Source of the DNA: Actinomycetota bacterium
GTDB lineage: Bacteria; Actinomycetota; Acidimicrobiia; Acidimicrobiales; GCA-2861595
NCBI GenBank assembly: GCA_016781225.1
Contig: JADDQT010000001.1
Span: 10,537-49,656, forward strand
Direction: 5' to 3'
DNA: 39,120 bases
Shown here: piece by piece, positions 32,399 through 39,120 of the stretch
Position numbering within the stretch: position 1 is the first letter of the stretch
Layout: each line of letters begins with the position of its first letter
The notes under the pieces: model-generated
The model's database searches: none
Told to the model about the DNA's origin: nothing
Seen by the model: only the letters and a program-made list of their open reading frames with translations
Position numbers and translations under genes: made by a program

Positions 32399-33922
32399 TC
32401 AGCCGCCCCGAGCTCGCCGACGAGCCGCGCCGAACAATCGGAGCACATCTCGGTCCCCACGGGCGGCGAGTAGCTCCTCGACCTCACCAAGCTGCGCGTG
32501 CGGCGAAAGGCCGATCCCAGTCGCGCATGCCGAGAGCCATGCGTGGTCGTCGCTCGTCTGACCCAGCCGAAGTAGGAGCTCTTGTTCGGCGTCGGCCGCG
32601 CTCAGGTCAACCTGACGGACGAGTCGGAAGCCGAGGCGGCCAGTGTCATAGGCGACGACGAACAAGTAGTCGCCCTCGGCGGCGCCAAGGGACTCAGCGA
32701 CATGGCGAAGCGATCCGATTCCAGGCGACTGAGAAGGCCAATACATCGGGATGTCACCGAACTCGGATGAGAACTTGAGCCTGCCTCCGGGGAGGAGCCT
32801 CAACAGCGCGGCGAACGCCTCCGGGACGATGTGTCCGCTCCCGCGGAGGGTGTCGTGCGTAACGAGATGCCTCCAGGCCCAAACCCCTTCGATGACGACG
32901 CAGTCGCCCGCCTCCTCTAGTGCTGTATCCGGCACGTAAGGCTCATCCTCACGCCGCAAGCGAACCCAGACGCCGTCCCGGACGAACCGCGGATGCGTCA
33001 CGCTCATGATCTCCACCGAAGCTGCGACGATCCCGAACTTCTCGTCGAGGATCCGCTTCAGGCGCTCGATCGGCATCCCGTGTGGCAGCCCCCCAAGTTC
33101 GTCGGCCATCTCGGCGGCGATGCTCTTGTACCGTTCACCGCCCCACTCCGACAGCCCCCACCTGCGGGGACCCCGCCGCTGAAACCGATCTTCGCTACCG
33201 AGGTAGTTCTTGAGCGTCGTAAGCGAGCCTTCGCCGATGTGCTCGTGGATCTCCTCGGCTGTCATGAGCCGGCGCTTCAGAGCGAGCACGACCGCGGCCT
33301 TGTCTCCGAGCGTGCCCGACCACGGCACGACCTTCTCATCGACGATACGGATGTCGCGGCGCGCTCGAAGCGCTTGAAGCTGGTGATCGTCGTGGATACC
33401 CAAGCTGCGCATCGAACGACGCACTTCCACAAGCGGAACGGGCCCCGAGGCGGTCTCGGCGAGGGCAGCACGGAGAGCGGTGTCGAACTTGGCTGACATC
33501 ATTGTTTCGGCCGCCACCTGGTATGGGCCGGCCAGGAAGAGCAGCAGATGCACTTCGGTCGGGAGCACGGTCGCGTTGAGATCAACGCCGATGGCGTCGG
33601 CTAGGTCCGTCCTCGAGAAAACAAGCCCCAGGTCGAAGCGGATCCGCGTGATTACGGCGTCCACCTCCGGGATGGATTTCAGCTGTAGTAACTCCTTGAC
33701 AGCTGCTGCCTCGATCTGGCGAACGCGTTCGCGGCTGAGGTTGAACCGGTCGCCGAGCTCTTGAAGTGTCGGGATCGAAGCTCCGATTGCGAAGACTCGT
33801 TCCGCGAGGATCGTATGGGCTCGACCGTCGAGCCGGCGGAGAGCGTGCTGGATCACCGGGAGCCACTCTGATCCTTGCGCGGCGTGCCTCGACGGTGTCT
33901 CGTGGACCATCGAGCTACTCAT
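32399..33922 (-). CDS. Sigma-region-4-like protein, copy 2
   Basis: Identical to the copy 1 protein; start taken at ATG 33922 by the same reasoning. Confidence 0.65.
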   Translation of the reverse strand: MSSSMVHETPSRHAAQGSEWLPVIQHALRRLDGRAHTILAERVFAIGASIPTLQELGDRFNLSRERVRQIEAAAVKELLQLKSIPEVDAVITRIRFDLGLVFSRTDLADAIGVDLNATVLPTEVHLLLFLAGPYQVAAETMMSAKFDTALRAALAETASGPVPLVEVRRSMRSLGIHDDHQLQALRARRDIRIVDEKVVPWSGTLGDKAAVVLALKRRLMTAEEIHEHIGEGSLTTLKNYLGSEDRFQRRGPRRWGLSEWGGERYKSIAAEMADELGGLPHGMPIERLKRILDEKFGIVAASVEIMSVTHPRFVRDGVWVRLRREDEPYVPDTALEEAGDCVVIEGVWAWRHLVTHDTLRGSGHIVPEAFAALLRLLPGGRLKFSSEFGDIPMYWPSQSPGIGSLRHVAESLGAAEGDYLFVVAYDTGRLGFRLVRQVDLSAADAEQELLLRLGQTSDDHAWLSACATGIGLSPHAQLGEVEELLAARGDRDVLRLFGAARRRARGG

Positions 33923-34481
33923 TACTACCGAGGCTCTCGACGCGCTCACGTCCAGCCGGTGTGATCTCCCAGATGCCCCGCGGGGAGCCCTTCTTGATTA
34001 GACCGGCCTGGACGAGCTTCAAGCGAACGAATTGCGTCCTGTTCTTCCACCGGACGAGGCCCGAGTCGAGCACCTCGCGGTCGGCAGGCGTGAGACGGTG
34101 GTCGAGCGTGGCCCCCACGTCTTCGATCAATTCGCTTGCTGGCGCGGAGCCGCCCCGGGCAACGAGCGCCCTTAGCAGCGGCTCTTCGTACTCACGCTCC
34201 GGCAGCAGCGAACCACTTTCCGCTCGCGGTCGCGACGAACCCCTCTTGCTCTTCGTCCGGCCCCTCAGCCTCGCCGCCGACCGCGGCGTCGGTGACCTCT
34301 CCTTGGCTTTCAGTTCGGCATCGAGCTCCCGAGCGGTCGAGGCCAAGCGGCCAACGGCTCCGCTGCCATCGATCCCGAGGAGTCGACGCAGGACCGAGTT
34401 CACGTCATCGACGAGCGGTTCAGCAAGGCGTTGCAGCGCCTCGAAGACCTCGTCGTCCACGGGCGGCAGCTGGCGTGTCAT
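33915..34481 (-). CDS. Mrr_N-type winged-helix protein, copy 2
   Basis: Identical to the 188-residue copy 1 protein, first gene of the second operon copy. Confidence 0.72.
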   Translation of the reverse strand: MTRQLPPVDDEVFEALQRLAEPLVDDVNSVLRRLLGIDGSGAVGRLASTARELDAELKAKERSPTPRSAARLRGRTKSKRGSSRPRAESGSLLPEREYEEPLLRALVARGGSAPASELIEDVGATLDHRLTPADREVLDSGLVRWKNRTQFVRLKLVQAGLIKKGSPRGIWEITPAGRERVESLGSNE

Positions 34482-34507
34482 CAGCAGCGAGCCTTCCTTA
34501 CAGGAGT

Positions 34508-34559
34508 CATTGCAATGAGTATTGCATCCACCGCCAGCGATTGCAATCTACATTGCAAT
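34508..34559. promoter_or_regulatory. ATTGCAAT operator array, copy 2
   Basis: The same three perfect and one partial palindromes with 12-19-12 spacing. The embedded leftward promoter boxes lie at 34541-34546 and 34518-34523. Confidence 0.65.
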
Positions 34560-34626
34560 AAGCTGGCCGGCGGGACCGCGAATCCAAGGCTCAGGGGAAA
34601 GCTCATGCATCGCCCCGGCCCCAGGC

Positions 34627-34643
34627 GGTATCAAGGTGATACC
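34627..34643. promoter_or_regulatory. Toxin-antitoxin operator, copy 2
   Basis: Same perfect repeat GGTATCA-agg-TGATACC, 9 nt before the antitoxin ATG. Confidence 0.6.
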
Positions 34644-34652
34644 ATAACCGGC

Positions 34653-34856
34653 ATGGCTATGACTCTTCGACTGACCGAGGACGAGCAGGCCGCGCTCCGG
34701 CAACGAGCAGAGCGGGAGGGCATCTCGATGCAGGACGCGGCTCGGCGAGCCGTCCGCGACTACGTCGCCAGGGGCGAGCATCGGGATCGGGTGGCGGAGG
34801 CCGCCGAGCGAGTGAAGGCTGCCCATGCTGAAGCCCTCCGACGTCTCGGGGAGTGA
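34653..34856 (+). CDS. Ribbon-helix-helix antitoxin, copy 2
   Basis: Identical 67-residue antitoxin with the same GTGA overlap with the toxin. Confidence 0.85.
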   Translation: MAMTLRLTEDEQAALRQRAEREGISMQDAARRAVRDYVARGEHRDRVAEAAERVKAAHAEALRRLGE

Positions 34857-35239
34857 ACGAGCCGGTCGAGTACCTGGATCTGGACGACCTCATCGAGCTC
34901 GCCTCCGGGCTCCTGGGAGACCCGCCTCCCATCCGCGACGTCGGACTGCTCGGCTCCGCCGCCGCCCGGCCTCAGACGAGTGCCTTCGGTGAGGACGCCT
35001 ACCCGGACATCTGGACCAAGGCGGCTGCGCTGCTCCAATCCATCCTCAAGAACCACGCCCTTGTTGACGGCAACAAGCGGCTCGGCTGGCTCGCCACGGC
35101 TACTTTCCTGGAGATCAACGGGATCCCGGTAACGCACATCGACAACGATGCCGTCTACGACTTCGTGATCGACGTGACGGTCGGCCACCAGGATGTCGGC
35201 GAGATTGCCAGCGGCCTTCGCCGGCTCGCGGAGCCCTGA
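34853..35239 (+). CDS. doc: Doc-family toxin, copy 2 (variant C-terminus)
   Basis: The 128-residue toxin keeps HALVDGNKRLGW. Four nucleotide differences from copy 1 cause three substitutions: Tyr for His in DNDAVYDF, and Ser-Gly for Gly-Ala in EIASGLRR. One change is silent. All lie after the Fic motif, so activity should be retained. This is the only gene in the element that differs between copies. Confidence 0.9.
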   Translation: MNEPVEYLDLDDLIELASGLLGDPPPIRDVGLLGSAAARPQTSAFGEDAYPDIWTKAAALLQSILKNHALVDGNKRLGWLATATFLEINGIPVTHIDNDAVYDFVIDVTVGHQDVGEIASGLRRLAEP

Positions 35240-35270
35240 GACGACCTGCAGATTCACAACACCTCGATCC

Positions 35271-35300
35271 GTGTCCGGAAGGGGACAATCGCCCCTCCGA
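35271..35300. other. attR: right attachment site
   Basis: The element arm gtgtccg (35271-35277) and core cccctccga (35292-35300) are present, then sequence identity with the element stops (35301 is g where the tRNA and junction have c). The rest of a tRNA 3' end is not restored: position 72 would be G, opposite G1. The broken helicase gene ends 20 bp further on. Confidence 0.65.
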
Positions 35301-35320
35301 GACGGTCCTTACGCACGTAG

Positions 35321-38300
35321 CTACGCGACCGCTGCGGCGAAAGCGGCGTAGAGATCCCCGGGGAGCGGATGGTGCAGCTCCCAGGTTATTGCCATTGGCT
35401 TCTCGCCTACGTGGCCTCGATAGGTGGCGGGGCCGAGGAACCAAAAGGATCGCTCGTCGGCCCGGAGGCGGGTGAACAGCAGGATCGCCCGGCCCTCGCG
35501 CTCGTGGTTGCGGTACCGCATGCCGGTGGCGCTGTCGGCTCGAGTCTTCGACTGGCTCTCCCAGTGGACCAGCGTGCGGCTGATGGCGTAGTCCCGGTAC
35601 CTCGTGGTGGGGGAGAAGCTGCCGCTGCTCTTGTCCAGAGTGAAGGCGAACAGTTCGGCGTTCGCCTCCTTGGCCTCGTACACGCCGCTCTGCCAGGCGG
35701 CGATCTTGGCGCCGGGGCTCAGGGCAAAGGCGGCGAGGATCTCGATGCGGCTGTAGCGGGCGTGGACCTGGAGTGGCGCTTCGGGATGGGTGGAGAGGCG
35801 GCGGTGCACGTGATCGACGCGGTCGGCGAGCACCGCCAGGAGGTCGAGTAGCTCGACTCGCACTTGGGGATGCGTCCACAGGAGATCGACTGCCTCCTGC
35901 ACCGTGCGTTCGCGAGTGAGAGCCCGGTCGGCGATCGGGGCGACGAGCATGTGGAGGAGCCTCCGCTCTCGCTCGGCCAGTGCTGACACTGTTGGGTTAG
36001 CGGGGTTGCTGAGGAGCCGCTGGTAGGTGCCTATCCGTTCCTCGTCGTCGACATGGAGGAGGCGGCCGACGGCGCGCCGAAGCATCGGCTCATGCGGACC
36101 GGCCGGGAGCACGGGCGCGTCGGCCGCCTGGCGAAGGTCTGACCAGCTCTTGCCGCCTTCATAGACATCGTCGAGGTCGAGCCCCGACTCGTCCAGGAAG
36201 CCGGCCAGGTCGATCTCCGGCCGGTCTCGGAGGAGCGAACGCAGCTCGTCGACCTTGGCTGGCCATCTTGAAGGGATGGCGTCGCGCAGGCTCCGCAACA
36301 CGATCTCCGCCGCCTTCTGGTCGAGCTGCATGTGGCACCCGGCCGGGAGGAAGGGGAACTGCAGCGCCACGGCTCGTTCGACGTCTCGGCGGGTGCCACC
36401 GAGCAGGGCCCGGTAGCGGCGGTCGAAGCGGAACTCCCTGCGGTGGATACCGACGAAGTCCAGAACGGTGCAGAAGGCCTTTCCCCTCGTCTTGCGCAGG
36501 CCCCGCCCGAGCTGCTGTAGGAAGAGGGTGGGACTCTCGGTCGGCCGGAGCATGAGGACGGTGTCAACGGCGGGAACGTCGACGCCCTCGTTGAACAGGT
36601 CGACGGAGAACACGGTTCGCACTCGACCTTCAGCCAAGTCCCGGAGTGCCGACTCTCGCTCGGCGCGCGGGCTGTCACCCCAAACGGCCACGGCATCGAT
36701 CCCGTGCCGTGTGAAGTGCTGGGCCATGAAGCGGGCGTGGTCGATGCTCACGCAAAAGCCGAGGCAGCGCATCGAAGTCGGTTCGACGTGCTGGGTGACT
36801 TGGTGCACTACGAGCCGAGCCCACGCGTCGGAGCTCGTGTACGCACCGCTGAGCGCTTCGACGTCGTACCCACGGCCCCTCCGCCAAGGAATTTGGCGCA
36901 GGCGAGGCCGTCGTGAATCCCGAAGTAGAGGAACGGGGCGAGGTACTGCTGGTCGATCGCATCCCAGAGGCGCAGCTCGGCAGCGATGCGGTCGTCGAAC
37001 CATTGAAGGACTGGGAGGCCGTCGCTACGTTCCGGTGTGGCAGTGAGACCGAGCAGCTCAACAGGGGCGAGCCGGCGGAGCACCCGCTCGTATGACGCTG
37101 CGGCAGCGTGGTGGAACTCGTCGACGATGACCACGTCGAAGTGATCAGCCGCGAGGGCATCGAGCCCGCTGGCGTTGATGCTCTGGATTGAGGCGAAGAC
37201 ATGATCGAACCTGGCAGGTCGCGATCTGCCGACCCACTTTTCGCCGAATGACGCCTCACGTAGCGCGTAGCGGAAGGTGCCGACGCTCTGGTCGAGGATC
37301 TCTTCCCGGTGGGCGATGAAGAGCAGGCGTGATCGCTCTAGCTGCTGGCGAAGCCGCCCGTAGTCGACAGCCGCCATCACGGTCTTGCCGGTGCCGGTCG
37401 CTGCGACGAGCAAATTCCGATGGTGTCCGCCCTGGCGTGACAGCTCGAGCAGCTCCAGGAGTCTCTCCTGAAAGGGAAGCGGCCGAAGCTCGATCGGACT
37501 CAGGATGACCTGTGGTCCACTGTCCGCCAGGCCGGCTCGGCGTCGCTCGTCCTCGAACTGCTCGGGGTCGTAGGCCAGGAAGTCGCCGGCTGCCCAATAG
37601 CTGTCGAACACAGCACCAAACTTGGCCAGGACATCGGGGTTTCGAGCCGCCGACGCTCGCACGTTCCACTCGAGGCCGGTGACCTGGGCCGAATGCGTGA
37701 GGTTCGACGAACCGACGTAGGCAGTCGAGAAGCCCGAGCGGCGATGGAAGATCCACGCCTTGGCGTGCAGCCGTGTCGTGCTCAAGTCGTAAGAGATACG
37801 CACCTCGGCGCCGAGGTCGACGAGCTGGTCCAAGGCTCGACGTTCGGTCGATCCCGTGTAGGTCGTGGTCAGGACCCGCAACGGCTTTCCCATGTCGCAA
37901 TGGCGTTCGAGCGAGTCGAGCAGGGGGGCGATGCCGCTGCGCCGGATGAATGCCATGACGACATCTACTGCGTCGGCCGAGTGGATTTCCGAGCGGAGCT
38001 GGTTCCACAGGCTGGGCTCACCGGGCGCGTTGGTGAGCAGCGTCGTGTCGAGCAGTGGGATCAGCGGCTCGCTGAAGGCGTCTGGGCTGCCATCCGGGCG
38101 CCGCCTCAGAATGGCGTGGAGCACTGTCGCCGGTTCCACCGGCACTGCCGACTCATCGAGCTCGACCAGCTCACCCAGCCGGTCGAGCAACGCCCGTGCA
38201 ACGCTCAGACCCACCTGGACCCGCTCGTCGTCGCGCACGTCGGCGAGGGCCCGCTCGATCTGACGGCTGAGGTGCCAGGCGATCCGGTCCGATGCTTCGG

Positions 38301-38412
38301 CAGCCCTGATCCCGCGTTGCTCGGTCGGAAACCGCTCGGCCAGCTGGTCCAGCTGGATCTTCAGACCCTCGCTGACGAGCGTCTCGTAGAGCCCCGGTCC
38401 CAACTCCTCCAT
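35321..38412 (-). pseudogene. DEAD/DEAH helicase with PLD nuclease-like and DUF3427-like domains, frameshifted
   Basis: Two overlapping frames (38412 to about 36900, then about 36900 to 35321) make one protein of ~1,031 codons. The first holds an N-terminal helical region and a phospholipase-D-like domain (about 150-290) with one HxK motif (RLHAKAWIF) and GSSNLT. It also holds helicase lobe 1 with Walker A AATGTGKT, DEFH and GLTATPER. The second gives lobe 2 (FSVDLFNEGVDVP, QQLGRGLRKTRGK) and the DUF3427-like C-terminus (YRDYAISRTLVHWESQSKT). Adding one base near 36902 gives the family-like GIHDGLDLRQIPWRRG and joins the frames. Relatives are common in defence and mobile loci. It is either a recent pseudogene or a sequencing error. 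Confidence 0.8.
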
Positions 38413-38485
38413 AGCGCGAAGTTAGGTGGGAGTAGCGCTTGGCTGCTCACCCCTCCGGTCGGCTTGAATAGCGTCAAACACGGCT

Positions 38486-38680
38486 ATGAGCCTTCGGCTC
38501 ACCGATGATGAGCAGGCAGGGCTCCTGCGGGCCGAGCGCGAGGGCATCTCGCTGCAGGACGCGCCTCGGCGGGCCGTCCGCGACTACGCCGCCAAGGGCG
38601 AGCACCGTGACCGGGTGGCCGAGGCCGCCGAGCGGGTAAGGGCCCGCCCACGCCGAAGCCCTTGAACGCCTGCAGAGTGA
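38486..38680 (+). pseudogene. Decayed ribbon-helix-helix antitoxin, third copy
   Basis: ATG 38486 gives MSLRLTDDEQAGLLRAEREG, clearly homologous to the element's antitoxin but diverged. A codon has been lost in the first helix. An extra base after 'AERVRA' shifts the frame to an early TGA at 38663-38665, while the old frame continues (AHAEALERLQSE) to a TGA at 38678-38680. The perfect operator repeat of the intact copies is absent upstream. Confidence 0.8.
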
Positions 38681-38818
38681 GTGAGCCGGTCGAAGGCCTC
38701 ATCCGGCGTGACGTAGGTGGTGAACGATGGCGTGCACCACTTCGTGATCGGCGTGGCGGTCGGCCACGACGACGTTGATGACATCGCTCAGGCCCTTCAC
38801 GATCTCGTGAGCCAATGA
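38677..38818 (+). pseudogene. doc: Decayed doc toxin fragment, third copy
   Basis: The GTGA overlap with the antitoxin remnant is preserved, followed by SEPVEG, an IRDVG-like stretch and the C-terminal tail NDGVHHFVIGVAVGHDDVDDIAQALHDL. The middle, including the HxxxDGNKR motif, is deleted. The toxin cannot be active. It is a fossil of a related right-end cassette. Confidence 0.75.
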
Positions 38819-39093
38819 TCGGTGGCTGACCCAGCGGGTCCCCTGTTCGCTGAGCAGGAACCATCGACAGCGGGGTTGCGCCGGTCCGGTACACTCTGGC
38901 TGCGGGTGAAGGGCCACCCCCGACTCGGCGGTCACCAAGGACGCAGCCGGTGCGTCGATCGCCATTGGAAACAGAGCCCGCCGTGCTCGGTGCCCAATCC
39001 TCAAGCCGGGGAGCGGGTGAGGTCCGAACCGGGGAATGACGTGTCCCGTCGCACTGTCGGCGGCCTGCGGCGGAGGAACGCCGAATCACACAC
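38819..39093. other. Intergenic region with no recognised gene
   Basis: No convincing coding frame on either strand, no att core (cccctccga) and no tRNA fold were found in these 275 bp. Several GC-rich segments could pair, but no RNA family is identified. Confidence 0.4.
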
Positions 39094-39120
39094 ATGGACG
39101 ACACCAGACCAGCCGTTGAG
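39094..39120 (+). CDS. Possible start of a gene cut by the window edge
   Basis: An open frame MDDTRPAVE begins at ATG 39094 and runs to the last base. A GGAGGA lies 16 nt upstream, somewhat far for a ribosome-binding site. Nothing can be said about the product. Confidence 0.25.

Larger units (their letters stand above)
21314..35300. mobile_element. Integrative element, copy 2 (tandem direct repeat of copy 1)
   Basis: Copy 2 follows copy 1 directly, with an offset of 13,978 bp for every gene. All proteins encoded before the toxin are identical to those of copy 1. Seven substitutions separate the copies, all in the last ~150 bp (copy 1 positions 21153, 21178, 21232, 21236, 21284, 21291, 21300). 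It ends at the core 35292-35300, beyond which the flanking sequence differs from the element. Confidence 0.92.

Noticed and set aside
7336..35300. Interpretation of the repeat as a prophage
   Set aside because: No capsid, portal, terminase, tail, lysis or replication genes are present; only an integrase is shared with phages.
38850..39060. Loose resemblance to an FMN riboswitch (GGGTGAA...CCCGAC..GGCGGT, then AGCCCGC)
   Set aside because: The second half of the conserved core and the closing stem are missing and spacing is wrong, so chance similarity is more likely.

Overview
The window is high-GC chromosomal DNA, most likely from an actinomycete. The main clue is the block rapZ-yvcK-gap-pgk-tpiA-secG, a gene order typical of Actinomycetota. 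The protein style would fit a deep lineage such as Acidimicrobiia, but that is only an impression. whiA, which usually sits between yvcK and gap in this phylum, is absent here.

Bases 1-7346 are ordinary chromosome: the end of a methyltransferase gene, the rapZ/yvcK pair, the lower-glycolysis genes, secG, an orphan peptide-type solute-binding protein, and a tRNA-Leu(GAG). The 3' end of that tRNA is the insertion point of a mobile element.

Bases 7336-35300 hold two head-to-tail copies of one 13,978-bp integrative element. Every gene in copy 2 lies exactly 13,978 bp downstream of its twin. All encoded proteins are identical except the toxin at the right end. Each copy reads, left to right: a large serine recombinase next to the att site; small DNA-binding proteins; a protein with two ribbon-helix-helix-like segments; a putative restriction endonuclease; an HNH endonuclease; a 5-methylcytosine methyltransferase overlapping a Vsr nuclease; an IS3-family insertion; a leftward four-gene operon (Mrr_N winged helix, sigma-region-4 protein, winged helix, GHKL ATPase); and a ribbon-helix-helix/Doc toxin-antitoxin module at the right end. 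A 9-bp core (cccctccga) marks the left end, the junction and the right end. The junction carries flanking inverted arms (gtgtccg/cggacac), as expected of an intact serine-integrase attP.

The cargo looks like a mobile restriction or anti-phage module: a cytosine methyltransferase with its repair nuclease, two candidate DNA-cutting enzymes, and a GHKL ATPase operon with its own regulators. An array of ATTGCAAT palindromes overlaps the predicted promoter of that operon. The toxin-antitoxin pair would favour retention. This specific combination is the best candidate in the window for an undescribed system.

Bases 35301-39120 hold a PLD-helicase-DUF3427 gene broken by an apparent one-base deletion, then a decayed third copy of the toxin-antitoxin pair, suggesting earlier insertions at the same locus. 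The last 27 bases may begin another gene.
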